A program made the translations under genes and the position numbers. Positions 18,950 to 28,382 of a stretch of 39,511 bases of DNA are shown here, piece by piece. Position 1 is the first letter of the stretch. The number at the start of each line of letters is the position of its first letter. The notes under the pieces are model-generated. The model was given only the letters and a program-made list of their open reading frames with translations, did no database searches and was not told the origin of the DNA. The DNA is taken from the NCBI GenBank assembly GCA_021838945.1, contig JAKCCH010000017.1, forward strand, positions 1-39,511, in the 5' to 3' direction. This DNA is from Actinomycetes bacterium. Lineage in GTDB: Bacteria > Actinomycetota > Acidimicrobiia > Acidimicrobiales > Bog-793.

Positions 18950-19480
18950 TCAGAGAGCGGGGCCGTCCGGATGCGCAGGCTGTGCGCCGGCGAACGAGCG
19001 GGCGCGGAGCGTACGCATCGCCTGCTTGCGCGTGTCCTTGTCGAGCCGCTCGAGCAGGAGGATCCCGTCCAGGTGGTCCAGCTCGTGCTCGAGGACTCGG
19101 GCCTCGTACTCGTCGGCCTCGATGGAGACCTCGTTGCCGTCGAGGTCGTAGCCGGTGAGATGGATCTCCTTCGGCCGAACGATCGTCCAGTGCAGACCGG
19201 GGACCGAGAGGCAACCCTCCTCGAACTCCCACTCCCCGCGGGACTCGGTGATCACCGGGTTCACGATGGCCTTCGCGCCTGCGCCGTCGCCGATGTCGTA
19301 CACGAACAGCCGGCGCTCGACACCGACTTGCGGGGCGGCGAGGCCGACTCCCGGCGCGTCGTACATCGTCTCGATCATGTCCTCCACGAGACGGACGAGA
19401 GGACCGTCCACGCTCTCCACCTCGGCCGCGCGCTGGCGCAGCACGGGGTCGCCGAACTGCCGTATCGGGTACGTGGACAC
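18950..19480 (-). CDS. def: peptide deformylase
   Basis: GVGLAAPQVG, EEGCLSVPG, LEHELDHLDG. Confidence 0.96.
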   Translation of the reverse strand: MSTYPIRQFGDPVLRQRAAEVESVDGPLVRLVEDMIETMYDAPGVGLAAPQVGVERRLFVYDIGDGAGAKAIVNPVITESRGEWEFEEGCLSVPGLHWTIVRPKEIHLTGYDLDGNEVSIEADEYEARVLEHELDHLDGILLLERLDKDTRKQAMRTLRARSFAGAQPAHPDGPAL

Positions 19481-19502
19481 GGCCGCAGTCTAGGGGCGGC
19501 TG

Positions 19503-20327
19503 CTACTCTTTGGCGTCCCGTGCAGGCGTGAACAACACGCGGACAGGGCTGCCGGGTGACCACAACTCGGCCAGTCCGACGACCGCCATGTCACCGCCAC
19601 GAGGCGGGACCATGACGTGCACCTGCTGCAGCGGCACGCCTGCGGCGCCAACGAGCCCTGCTTTCGCCTCGTAGCCGCCCGGTGGCGGGAGAATGATCGT
19701 CGGTGGGATGTCGACGCTCACCCCTGCACTCCCCTCCCCAGCCCCCGAGTGGCCGGAAGCCTCTGCCACGACGAGGCCGCGCACCTCGTGCGGGCGGCCG
19801 AGCAGACGGGCAGCTTCAGCCATGTCACCCGCCGAGATGAGCGCACGGATGCGCGTCGACGACACGACCTCCTGATCGTGGTCGTCCGCCACGAGGTCGC
19901 ACGGCTGCACACGGAAGCCTCGCTCTGCGCCCATCCGCTCGAGCAGAGCCACGTTCCCGCCTCTCCCCCGCCCGAAGTGGAAGTCTCGCCCGACGAGGAC
20001 CACACGAGCGCGGAGCTGTCCGACGAGGACCTCGTCGACGAAGTCCTCGGCTGACTCCGCTGCGCGCTCTTCTGTGAACTCGAGCACGAAGACGTCGTCG
20101 ACGCCGGTGCTCGTCAGGAGCTCAAGGCGCTGTGGCAGGTCAGTGAGCTGCAGCGGCGCGGACTCCGGTCGCACGACGGACGCCGGGTGGCGATCGAATG
20201 TGACGACGACGCTCTCCAGTCCTTCCTCACGGGCGAGGCGGCAGAGCTCGTCGATGACCCGCCGATGCCCGATGTGGAGTCCGTCGTAGACGCCGATCGT
20301 GACGGCGCTGCCAGGGGTCGCGGGCAC
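19503..20327 (-). CDS. ribF: RibF-like: FAD synthetase domain with a divergent C-terminal region in the flavokinase position
   Basis: VTIGVYDGLHIGHRRVI and SSTRIR intact in the N-terminal half; no GxPTAN flavokinase motif in the C-terminal half. Confidence 0.85.
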   Translation of the reverse strand: MPATPGSAVTIGVYDGLHIGHRRVIDELCRLAREEGLESVVVTFDRHPASVVRPESAPLQLTDLPQRLELLTSTGVDDVFVLEFTEERAAESAEDFVDEVLVGQLRARVVLVGRDFHFGRGRGGNVALLERMGAERGFRVQPCDLVADDHDQEVVSSTRIRALISAGDMAEAARLLGRPHEVRGLVVAEASGHSGAGEGSAGVSVDIPPTIILPPPGGYEAKAGLVGAAGVPLQQVHVMVPPRGGDMAVVGLAELWSPGSPVRVLFTPARDAKE

Positions 20328-20339
20328 CGGACCGAGAAA

Positions 20340-21215
20340 CTAGTGGGCCGCGGCCAACACGACCGCCGGCTGCACCCGGTCGTGCCCCCGTGCCTCACCC
20401 ACGGCGACGAGCTGGCCGGCCGAGTCGAACAGTGCCCACGGGCCCTCTCCGGACACGCCTGTCGCGACACGGTCGAGCAGCTTGCCGTGCGACACCGCCT
20501 CGACCCCGTCGGCGTCGAGCTCCACCGAAGGAAGGTCTCGAACGAGACCTCCCGGTGGTCCGAGAGCCTCCGCTGTGACAGCGTCGAGAGCGATCGCCTC
20601 GGTGTCGCGGAACGATCCGACGGCAACCCGCCGCAACGAGCGGAGATGGGCGACGCCGCCGAGCCGCTCCCCGAGGTCGGCCGCCAGGACGCGCACGTAC
20701 GTCCCTGAGGAGCAGTCGACGAAGATGCGCACCACACCGTCCTCACCGGTCTCGAACACGTCGAAGCGGGTGACCTCGACCTGCCGAGGTGCCCGCTCGA
20801 CCTCGACGCCCTCGCGGGCGAGCTCGTGCAACCGGCGCCCTTCGTGCTTCACGGCCGAGACCATGGGCGGGACCTGTTCGATCCGTCCCGTGAGCGACAG
20901 TGCCGCCCCCCGCACGGCGTCGAGCCCGACACCGGACATGTCGGCACGTGCAGTCACCTCACCGGCTGCGTCGAGGGTCGACGTGGCGACGCCGAGCACC
21001 ACCTCGCCCACGTATGACTTGGTGAGCAGCGTTGCGAAACGCAGCAACCTCGTCGCCCGACCCACGCCCACCACGAGAACTCCCGTGGCGTCGGGATCGA
21101 GCGTCCCGGCGTGACCGATGCGACGGGTGCCGATCAGCCGCCGGCAGCGGGCGACGACGTCGTGCGACGTCCAGCCCGCCGGCTTGTCGATGACGAGATA
21201 GCCGTCAAGGTTCAT
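20340..21215 (-). CDS. truB: tRNA pseudouridine(55) synthase
   Basis: DGYLVIDKPAGWTSHDVV, GHAGTLDPDATGVL. Confidence 0.96.
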   Translation of the reverse strand: MNLDGYLVIDKPAGWTSHDVVARCRRLIGTRRIGHAGTLDPDATGVLVVGVGRATRLLRFATLLTKSYVGEVVLGVATSTLDAAGEVTARADMSGVGLDAVRGAALSLTGRIEQVPPMVSAVKHEGRRLHELAREGVEVERAPRQVEVTRFDVFETGEDGVVRIFVDCSSGTYVRVLAADLGERLGGVAHLRSLRRVAVGSFRDTEAIALDAVTAEALGPPGGLVRDLPSVELDADGVEAVSHGKLLDRVATGVSGEGPWALFDSAGQLVAVGEARGHDRVQPAVVLAAAH

Positions 21216-21612
21216 CGCGCTCGGTGCGATCCTCGCGGCGGATCCGCAGCAGGGCCTCTTCGACGCGAGAGCCGGCCGCGACGGCGGGATCCAGCTCGAA
21301 GCTCAGCGTCGGGGTCCGCTTCATCCTGCCCCCACGAGCGATCTCCGCCTGCAGGCGGACCCGGTGCTCCTCGAGCGCAGCGGCGGCCACGGCGTCGAGG
21401 GAGGCGAACAGGACGGTCGCGTGGCGGAGGTCCGGCTCGGTGAGCACGGCCGTCACGGTGAGGAGGGCGAGGCGCTCGTCTTCGTCGGACAGCCGCTCGA
21501 TGGCCGAGCCGAGGACCTCGACGAGGAGCGCGTTGACCCGGGCCGTGCGCGGATAGGGGTGGACCTGGCGCGCCAGGCCGTGGCCGGACCGCCGGTCATT
21601 GCGACCGACCAT
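21205..21612 (-). CDS. rbfA: 30S ribosome-binding factor A
   Basis: RNDRRSGHGLARQVHPYPRTARVNALLVEVLG...; position between infB and truB; ORF-track start over-extended. Confidence 0.88.
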   Translation of the reverse strand: MVGRNDRRSGHGLARQVHPYPRTARVNALLVEVLGSAIERLSDEDERLALLTVTAVLTEPDLRHATVLFASLDAVAAAALEEHRVRLQAEIARGGRMKRTPTLSFELDPAVAAGSRVEEALLRIRREDRTERDEP

Positions 21613-24600
21613 CAGGTCCTCGGGATCTCGCGCTCCTCGTAGGTCTCGATGACGTCGCCTTCCTTCAGGTCCTGGAAGTCGGTGAGGCCGATGCCACACT
21701 CGTAGCCGGCCTGCACCTCGCGGACGTCGTCCTTGAACCTCTTGAGGGAGGAGATCGCGCCCTTCCAGATCACCGTGCCCTCCCGCAAAAAGCGCACCTT
21801 TGAGCCTCTCGTGATGACGCCGTTCAGGACGTAGCACCCCGCGATCGACCCGATACGGGGGACGCGGAACACCTGGCGAACCTCTGCATCGCCCGTGACG
21901 ACCTCTTCGAACTCGGGGGCGAGCATCCCCACCATCGCCGCCTGGATGTCCTCGATCAGCTTGTAGATGATCTCGTACGTCCGGATCTCGACGCCGCGGC
22001 TCTCCGCCAGCTCCCGGCCCCGCCGATCCGGCCGGACGTTGAAGCCGATGATCGTGGCGCCGGAGGCGGCAGCGAGGTCGACGTCGCTCTCGGTGATGCC
22101 ACCGACCGCGCGGTGGACGAAGGAGATCTTCACCTCGTCGCGCTCGAGCTTGCGCAGGCTCTCGGTCACGGCCTCGAGCGAGCCCTGCACGTCCGTCTTG
22201 AGCACAAGGTTGAGCGTGGCCGTCTCACCCCGGCTGATCTGCTCGAACAGGTCCTCGAGGCGTGCGCCCGGGGCAGCCGACGCCGAGGCCGACGCCTGCG
22301 CGAAGGAGGCGAAGCGCAGCCTCTGCTCCCTCGCCTCGCCGACGTTGCGCGCGATGGACAGGTCGTCGGTCACCCGAAGCTCATCGCCTGCGATCGGGGG
22401 CTCGGACAGACCGAGCACCTGGACCGGCATCGACGGCGGAGCCTCCTTGATCTGGTCCCCATGGTCGTTGATGAGCGCCTTGACGCGGCCCCACGCCGGG
22501 CCGGCGACGATCGGGTCCCCGACGCGCAGCGTCCCGCGCTCGACGATGACAGTCGCGACAGGACCGCGGCCGACGTCGAGGTTCGCCTCGAGCACGGCTC
22601 CGCGGGCATCGCCCTCCGGGTTGGCACGCAGCTCCATGACCTCTGCCAGGACGACGAGCTGCTCGAGCAGGTCGTCGACGCCGAGCGACTGGAGAGCCGA
22701 TATCTGCACTGTGATGGTGTCGCCGCCCCATTCCTCCGGCACGAGGCCGTGCTCGGACAGCTGCTGCATGACGTGGTTCGGATCGGCGTCCTCACGGTCG
22801 ACCTTGTTGATGGCCACCACGATCGGCACCTCGGCCGCCTTCGCGTGGTTGATGGCCTCGACCGTCTGGGGCATGACGCCGTCGTCGGCTGCCACCACGA
22901 GGATCACGATGTCGGTGACGCTCGCTCCGCGGGCGCGCATCGCCGTGAACGCCTCGTGGCCCGGCGTGTCGATGAACGTCAGCAGGTGCCCGTTCCACTC
23001 GGTCTGGTAAGCGCCGATGTGCTGGGTGATGCCGCCGACCTCGCCGGCAACGACGTTCGCCGACCGGATGCGGTCGAGCAGCATCGTCTTCCCGTGATCG
23101 ACATGCCCCATCACGGTGATGACCGGGGGACGCGGCCGTAGATCCGCCTCGTCGTCCTCCTGCTCGTCCTCCTCGCCGAAGTAACGGGCGCGAAGGGCTG
23201 CCTCCTGCTCCTCGCCCGGGTCGACGAGTCGAACGCGGGCACCGACCTCTGCGGCGAAGAGCTCGATCATGTCGTCGCTCAGGGCCTGCGTGGCCGTCAC
23301 CATCTCTCCCTGCAGCAGCAGGAAGCGAACCACGTCTCCAGCGGAGCGGTTGAGCTTGGGCCCTAGCTGCTGCGGCGTCGACCCGCGCTCGACGATGACC
23401 TCGTTCTCTGGCACCGGCAGGTTCGAGGGCACGTAAGCCGTCACCTGGATCGGTTCGAGCTCCTCCATGTTGCGCCGGCGACGAGACCTGCGCCGCTGCG
23501 GTGGCCGCCCGCGGCTACCCGGGCCGCCGCGCAAGCCGGCACCGGCGCCTCCGGGGCCCCCACGGCTCGCACCGCCGAAGCCGCCTGTGCCGCCAGGTCC
23601 CCCGCGACCGACTCCTCCGTAGCCACCCCCACTCGGCCCGCCGCGTCCAGTGCCGCCGTACCCGGTGCCCGTTCCAGTCGGGCGGCCTGCGCCGCCGGGC
23701 GCGCCGCGCCCTCCTCCGAAGCCGGGACGCGGTGCGGCCCCCGACCTACCGGCCCCGCCCGGCCCTGGTGCCCCTCCTCGCTGTCCCGGCGCGCCAGGGC
23801 GCCCGGCGGCCCCGGGAGCACCGGCGCCGGTGCGGCGCAGGCCCGGGGGCGGCGGGATGGGCCGACCGGAGGGAGAGAGGGGTCGTGGCGGCGGTGGGAT
23901 CGGCTTGCCGGTTCCCGACACCGGCCGTGGTGGTCCACCAGCGGGTCGAGGGGGCGCCTGCCCGCCCGAGCCGGCAGCAGGGGCGAGCGGAGTGCCGGGA
24001 GCGGGCGCACCACCGGCTGTGCCGGTTCGCCCAGTTTGAGGCTGTTCGGGTCGTGCCTGTTCGGGGCGAGCCTGTTCGGGCCGGGCTGCGCCCACCCGGC
24101 CACCACCCTGACCCGGTGCAGGCGGACGGGCGCCGGGACGCGGCTCGGTCAGCTCGCTCGCCGGCCGGCTGACGAAGAGACGGTGGCCAGGTGCAGGTTC
24201 GTGGGTCCCGATCGGTCCTTGTGCATCCGGTCCTTGTGCATCCGGTCCTTGCGCCTCGCCCTCGCCCGCCTCCGGCGTTGTTGGAGCGGAGGCGGCGGGG
24301 CTCAGATCGCGGTCGTGGCTCGGTGCGCTCGGAGAGGTCGGAGAGGTCGGAACCGTGCTCGGCTCGGGAGGTGCCTGAGCGGGAGCGGTCGTTGCCTCGG
24401 GCATCTCGGCCGGCGTCGCGGGAGCAACCGGAGGGCTCGGCGCCTTCGGCGCAGCAGGCGCAGGCGCCTTCGTGGCCTTGGGCGCGGGCGGCTCCTCGGG
24501 CTGCTTCTCGCGCTTGAGCCCCTCTCGCTCAGCCTTGCGCCGGACGCGGTCCGCCTGGGCGTCCTCGATCGAGGACGAGTGGCTCTTGACGCCGATCCCG

Positions 24601-24731
24601 AGCGCGATGCAGAGATCGAGGGCTTCCTTGTTCGTGAGCCCCAGCTCACGGGCAAGCTCGTAGACGCGGATCTTCTTGGGCAATTCGGTGGTTCGGTCCT
24701 CTCCGGAATCGAGGGCGCGCGCCGTGAGCAC
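21612..24731 (-). CDS. infB: translation initiation factor IF-2
   Basis: [23 protein letters not shown]1 motif, [12 protein letters not shown]; long Pro/Gly/Ala-rich N-terminal linker; start uncertain (GTG 24731 or an internal TTG at [11 protein letters not shown]). Confidence 0.97.
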   Translation of the reverse strand: MLTARALDSGEDRTTELPKKIRVYELARELGLTNKEALDLCIALGIGVKSHSSSIEDAQADRVRRKAEREGLKREKQPEEPPAPKATKAPAPAAPKAPSPPVAPATPAEMPEATTAPAQAPPEPSTVPTSPTSPSAPSHDRDLSPAASAPTTPEAGEGEAQGPDAQGPDAQGPIGTHEPAPGHRLFVSRPASELTEPRPGARPPAPGQGGGRVGAARPEQARPEQARPEQPQTGRTGTAGGAPAPGTPLAPAAGSGGQAPPRPAGGPPRPVSGTGKPIPPPPRPLSPSGRPIPPPPGLRRTGAGAPGAAGRPGAPGQRGGAPGPGGAGRSGAAPRPGFGGGRGAPGGAGRPTGTGTGYGGTGRGGPSGGGYGGVGRGGPGGTGGFGGASRGGPGGAGAGLRGGPGSRGRPPQRRRSRRRRNMEELEPIQVTAYVPSNLPVPENEVIVERGSTPQQLGPKLNRSAGDVVRFLLLQGEMVTATQALSDDMIELFAAEVGARVRLVDPGEEQEAALRARYFGEEDEQEDDEADLRPRPPVITVMGHVDHGKTMLLDRIRSANVVAGEVGGITQHIGAYQTEWNGHLLTFIDTPGHEAFTAMRARGASVTDIVILVVAADDGVMPQTVEAINHAKAAEVPIVVAINKVDREDADPNHVMQQLSEHGLVPEEWGGDTITVQISALQSLGVDDLLEQLVVLAEVMELRANPEGDARGAVLEANLDVGRGPVATVIVERGTLRVGDPIVAGPAWGRVKALINDHGDQIKEAPPSMPVQVLGLSEPPIAGDELRVTDDLSIARNVGEAREQRLRFASFAQASASASAAPGARLEDLFEQISRGETATLNLVLKTDVQGSLEAVTESLRKLERDEVKISFVHRAVGGITESDVDLAAASGATIIGFNVRPDRRGRELAESRGVEIRTYEIIYKLIEDIQAAMVGMLAPEFEEVVTGDAEVRQVFRVPRIGSIAGCYVLNGVITRGSKVRFLREGTVIWKGAISSLKRFKDDVREVQAGYECGIGLTDFQDLKEGDVIETYEEREIPRT
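24042..24086 (-). repeat. in-frame 15-bp x3 coding minisatellite (ARPEQ) in infB
   Basis: CTGTTCGGGTCGTGC / CTGTTCGGGGCGAGC / CTGTTCGGGCCGGGC on +. Confidence 0.85.
24213..24251 (-). repeat. in-frame 15-bp x2.6 coding minisatellite (DAQGP) in infB
   Basis: CGGTCCTTGTGCATC repeated exactly twice plus a partial copy on +. Confidence 0.9.
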
Positions 24732-24821
24732 CAGGTGCGACGGTGCGAGTACCTATCCTCGCACATCGGCGGAGCCCCCGCCGACAGCAGATCCAGGGAC
24801 AGGCGATGTGTCCCCACTGTT

Positions 24822-25139
24822 CTACCGGCTACCTGCCTTCTCCTCGGCCAGCAGCTCTGCCACGAGACGCTCCCCGGCCGCGCGATCGACCGGAGCCTTC
24901 AAAGCGACCGACCAGCGCTTGCGACGCTGAGCTACACGAGCGCAGTCGGCGGCCCGATCCGAGCACAGCCAGGCACCGCGGCCCGGAAGTCCTCCGCCGA
25001 TCCGGAGACCCTCGCCCGGGACGACGGCGACGCGTACGAGCGTTGCGATGCTCCGGCTCCTGCCACACCCGACACATGTCCTGATCGGCGTCGCCATCGG
25101 CTCCGTCCGGAGGTCGTCGCCAGGGACGAGTGCTGACAC
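24822..25139 (-). CDS. YlxR (DUF448) family protein
   Basis: PIRTCVGCGRSRS, GRGAWLCSD; between nusA and infB. Confidence 0.93.
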   Translation of the reverse strand: MSALVPGDDLRTEPMATPIRTCVGCGRSRSIATLVRVAVVPGEGLRIGGGLPGRGAWLCSDRAADCARVAQRRKRWSVALKAPVDRAAGERLVAELLAEEKAGSR

Positions 25140-25164
25140 CGAGTCCGGCGCGGCCGCTCGGGGT

Positions 25165-26520
25165 TCAGCCCGGGGTGCCCGGCCCGGGCTCGCCTTCAGC
25201 AGACTCGAAGCTGCCCGCCACGCTCGGGGGCGTGGCGGTGTCGAAGGTGTCGTCCTCCGCGACGGCCTCCAACTCGTCGGCCACTGCCGCGAGCTCCCGA
25301 TCCTCCTCGTCTATGGCAGCCGACGCTTCGGCCAGGTTCTGCTCGGCCACCTCACCGGGGCCGACGTCGTCTGCGTCGACGCTCGCCTCCACCGGCTCCT
25401 CGGACCCTTCGGTCGGGGTGCCTGCATCGCCTGCGGCCCACTGCTCTGCCGAGAGCGTCTCGCCGCCACCGGCCGGCTTCCAGACCATCTCACCGTCCTC
25501 GTTCTCGACCCACTCGCCCTCGGCCCACTCGCCTTCCTCGTCGGCTGCGACCTCGGACTCCGAGCGGATGTCGATGTGCCAGCCCGTGAGACGGGCGGCG
25601 AGACGGGCGTTCTGGCCCTCCTTGCCGATGGCGAGGGACAGCTGGTAGTCGTGCACGATCACGGTGGCGCGACCCTTCTCCTCGTCGAGCAGCACCTCCT
25701 TCACCCTTGCCGGCTGGAGGGCACGGGCGACGAATTCGGCGGGATCGTCCGAGAACGGCACGATGTCGACCTTCTCGCCGCGGAGCTCGGTCGTCACCAT
25801 CCGGACGCGAGCACCTCGCGCTCCTACGCAGGCACCGACGGGGTCGACGTTCGCATCGTTCGACCACACGGCGATCTTGGTGCGGTGGCCCGGCTCGCGC
25901 GCACAGGCCTTGATCTCGACGATCCCGTTCGAGATCTCCGGCACCTCGAGCTCGAACAGCCGCTTGATGAGCCCGGGGTGGCTCCGCGACACGACGATCT
26001 GGGGCCCTTTCGACGTCTTCCGTACCTCTACGATGTAGGCCTTCAGGCGCGCGCCATGGTCGTAGCGCTCGTAGGGCACCTGCTCGGCCTGGGGGAGCAA
26101 CGCCTCCACCTTGCCGAGGTCGAGCAGCGTGAAGCGGCTGTCCGTCTGCTGGATGATCCCGGTGACGATGTCGCCTTCCCGGCCGGCGTACTCCTCGTAC
26201 TTGCGGTCGCGCTCGGCTTCGCGCACCCGCTGGGTCAGCACCTGCTTGGCTGCCTGCGCCGCGATGCGCCCGAAGTCGTGCGGCGTGTCGTCCCACTCGC
26301 GGATGACGTTGCCTTCCTCGTCAAGCTCCTGGCCGTAGACGCGGAACTCGCCCCGGTCCGGATCGATGGTCACAACGGCCTCTTCGGCAGCGTTGGGCAG
26401 CCGCTTGTACGCGGCGACGAGGGCGTTCGCGAGCGCGTCGAACAACGTGTCCACCGAGATGCCCCTGTCCCGGGCCATCAGCTGCATCGCTTCGAGCATC
26501 TCGAAGTTGGACGTGGTCAT
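25165..26520 (-). CDS. nusA: transcription termination/antitermination factor NusA with acidic C-terminal tail
   Basis: S1-KH-KH architecture (DPVGACVGARGARVRMVTTELRGEKVDIV; LAIGKEGQNARLAARLTGWHIDI); acidic tail of about 110 aa. Confidence 0.96.
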   Translation of the reverse strand: MTTSNFEMLEAMQLMARDRGISVDTLFDALANALVAAYKRLPNAAEEAVVTIDPDRGEFRVYGQELDEEGNVIREWDDTPHDFGRIAAQAAKQVLTQRVREAERDRKYEEYAGREGDIVTGIIQQTDSRFTLLDLGKVEALLPQAEQVPYERYDHGARLKAYIVEVRKTSKGPQIVVSRSHPGLIKRLFELEVPEISNGIVEIKACAREPGHRTKIAVWSNDANVDPVGACVGARGARVRMVTTELRGEKVDIVPFSDDPAEFVARALQPARVKEVLLDEEKGRATVIVHDYQLSLAIGKEGQNARLAARLTGWHIDIRSESEVAADEEGEWAEGEWVENEDGEMVWKPAGGGETLSAEQWAAGDAGTPTEGSEEPVEASVDADDVGPGEVAEQNLAEASAAIDEEDRELAAVADELEAVAEDDTFDTATPPSVAGSFESAEGEPGPGTPG

Positions 26521-27101
26521 GGGGTCTCCGTCTCGTCAGTGTCGTGTGTCTCGACGTCGTTCGCAATGGCTCTCCCGGACGAGCGTCGCTGCCGGTCCGC
26601 CTTGTGCTGGCGCCTCGCGCTCGGCGCGCTGGTACCGGCGAGCGCCGCGCGCCAGTCGAAGACCGTGTGCGCCCGCTCGACCTCGTCATACGCGAGCTCC
26701 CGGCTGCCACCGGGTACGAGGTCTCCCTCGATCACGAAACGATCGGTGCCGGCAGCCCTGAGCCTGCCCTCGAGACGACGTTCGCCATCGACCCCGGGCT
26801 TGGTCTTCACCGCGATGGTGGTGCCGACGTGGCGCTGGAAGTGATCGGGTCGGCGGAGGCGCTGCTCGACGCCGGGGCTGCTCACCTCGAGCTCGTATCG
26901 GCCCCCGGGCACGGCGTCGGCGTCGTCGAGGACACGGGAGATGGCAGTCGTGGCGGTGCCGAGGCTGTCGAGGTCGACCCCTCCGGAACGGTCCACGGTC
27001 ACTCGGACGGTGCCGGGACGAACCTCGACGTCAACGAGCTCGAGGCCCGAGGACGCGACCACGGGCGCGACGACGCGCTCGACTCTGTCGATCGTGTTCA
27101 T
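26517..27101 (-). CDS. rimP: ribosome maturation factor RimP
   Basis: YELEVSSPGVEQRLRRPDHFQRHVG; adjacent to nusA; strong SD GAGAGGAGG before ATG. Confidence 0.95.
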   Translation of the reverse strand: MNTIDRVERVVAPVVASSGLELVDVEVRPGTVRVTVDRSGGVDLDSLGTATTAISRVLDDADAVPGGRYELEVSSPGVEQRLRRPDHFQRHVGTTIAVKTKPGVDGERRLEGRLRAAGTDRFVIEGDLVPGGSRELAYDEVERAHTVFDWRAALAGTSAPSARRQHKADRQRRSSGRAIANDVETHDTDETETP

Positions 27102-27146
27102 CTGCGCCTCCTCTCATGGTCACGGCCACTCTGCTCCGGGGCAATC

Positions 27147-27173
27147 AAAAAACGTGGGCCACCGCCCACGTTT
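27147..27173 (-). terminator. Rho-independent terminator in the rimP-nusA leader (candidate attenuator)
   Basis: Minus strand 5'-AAACGTGGGC-GGTG-GCCCACGTTT-TTT: perfect 10-bp stem, 4-nt loop, run of six U. Confidence 0.85.
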
Positions 27174-27206
27174 CCAGTCCTGCTACTCGATCGAACGGCG
27201 CAGGAC

Positions 27207-27215
27207 AGTATAGCA
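27207..27215 (-). promoter_or_regulatory. extended -10 promoter TGcTATACT for rimP-nusA-infB
   Basis: Minus-strand reading CTGCTATACT (TATACT at 27212-27207); the predicted start lies about 50 nt upstream of the end of the terminator. Confidence 0.55.
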
Positions 27216-27417
27216 GTCAGGGAAGACCGCTGGTAGCCCCTGAGCAGGGACTTCATCGCTCCCGCCTCTCGCCCGGGCGACTCCGAGAGTGCGTCGAGCG
27301 AGCGCCTGGCACCTGCGGGCGGTGCCGATGGCGGTGCCGACCGAGGCCGACGCCCCCGGCCGGGGTCACCGGACTGCTCGTGGCCTCCCGGCCGGCCGGA
27401 GTCTGATGCCGCTCACC

Positions 27418-27426
27418 TGTGGACAA
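27418..27426. promoter_or_regulatory. single DnaA-box-like 9-mer TGTGGACAA (TTGTCCACA on minus)
   Basis: Matches the high-GC actinobacterial DnaA box form; isolated copy in an intergenic region. Confidence 0.35.
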
Positions 27427-27710
27427 CTTGTTCAGGCCCAGGCCAGGTGCAGTGCCTCCGGTCGCGACGCCGCGCGCGACCGAGGTCGCCTCGAGCCGTG
27501 CCGCCCTACGTCGTCGGTGGGGGCCGACGACGGCACTCGATGCGGGTTGATCCTGGTCAGGGTGCGCAGGAGCATCGAGGAGGCGGTGCAGGGCGGGTCC
27601 GCCACCACTCGCGCAGAGCGCTGAGCGACATCCGCCTCGCACGCGAGATCCACAGGCGACCCGTCGAAAACGGTAGGTACTCCGGTAACCCGCCCCGCGA
27701 CCATCCTCCA

Positions 27711-28382
27711 ATGAGCACTGAACCTGCAAAGGGCCGGCAACCCAAGCTCGTCGTCCTCGGGGTGGCACTCGTCGTCGGTTGCGCCGCCATCGGAGCCGAG
27801 CTCGCCCGGCGCGGCTCCCACGTCGAGCAATACCTCGAGCTCGCCGAGTCCGTGCCGGCCGGCAGCCCGATCTCGGCGGGCCAGCTCACGACCGCATCGA
27901 TGTCCGCGCCGAGCAATCTGACGCCGATCCCCGCCGGCGACCTGCCTGCGATCGCCGGGACCCGGGCGACCGAGCCGCTCGTGAAAGGGACCCTGCTCGT
28001 GGCGGCGGACCTCACGCGGGCCGGTCAGCCGGGCGCCGGCACCGCCCTCGTCGGCACGAGCCTCCAGCCCGATCAAGTCCCGGGCAGCCTCTCGATCGGC
28101 GACTCGGTGCTCCTGATCTACGCGGGGAGCAACACCGGGCAGAGCTCGAGCGCGCCGGCGTCCGCCGTCCCGACAGTGGCCGGCGCCCGTGGACAGGCGA
28201 CGAAGAGCGACGTCCTTGGGCGCGGAACCGTCTTCAGCTTCTCGTCGGGATCCACGGGCGGCACGGTGAACGTGACGGTCGCCGTGCCGGCTGCTCTCGC
28301 CTCCGCCGTGGCGACCGCGAGCGCCAACGGCAACGTCAGCCTTGTCCAGGTAGCTGCGACGCCGGCGCGGACACCACGATGA
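27711..28382 (+). CDS. CpaB/RcpC-like SAF-domain Tad pilus assembly protein
   Basis: N-terminal TM, then SVPAGSPISAGQLT...IAGTRATEPLVKGTLLVAADLT SAF-like segment; first gene of the tad block. Confidence 0.75.
   Translation: MSTEPAKGRQPKLVVLGVALVVGCAAIGAELARRGSHVEQYLELAESVPAGSPISAGQLTTASMSAPSNLTPIPAGDLPAIAGTRATEPLVKGTLLVAADLTRAGQPGAGTALVGTSLQPDQVPGSLSIGDSVLLIYAGSNTGQSSSAPASAVPTVAGARGQATKSDVLGRGTVFSFSSGSTGGTVNVTVAVPAALASAVATASANGNVSLVQVAATPARTPR

Noticed and set aside
18188-19531. 447-aa plus-strand ORF opposite fmt/def
   Set aside because: Antisense to two confidently identified genes with canonical motifs.
25048-26844. 598-aa plus-strand ORF opposite nusA
   Set aside because: Antisense open frame typical of high-GC DNA; the opposite strand encodes clear NusA.
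27548-27562. GTTGATCCTGGTCAG resembling the 5' 16S rRNA primer region (TTTGATCCTGGCTCAG)
   Set aside because: Only a short imperfect match; the following sequence is not rRNA.
27253-27768. 171-aa minus ORF in the rimP-tad gap
   Set aside because: Arg/Gly-rich low-information translation overlapping the cpaB-like start; no motif.
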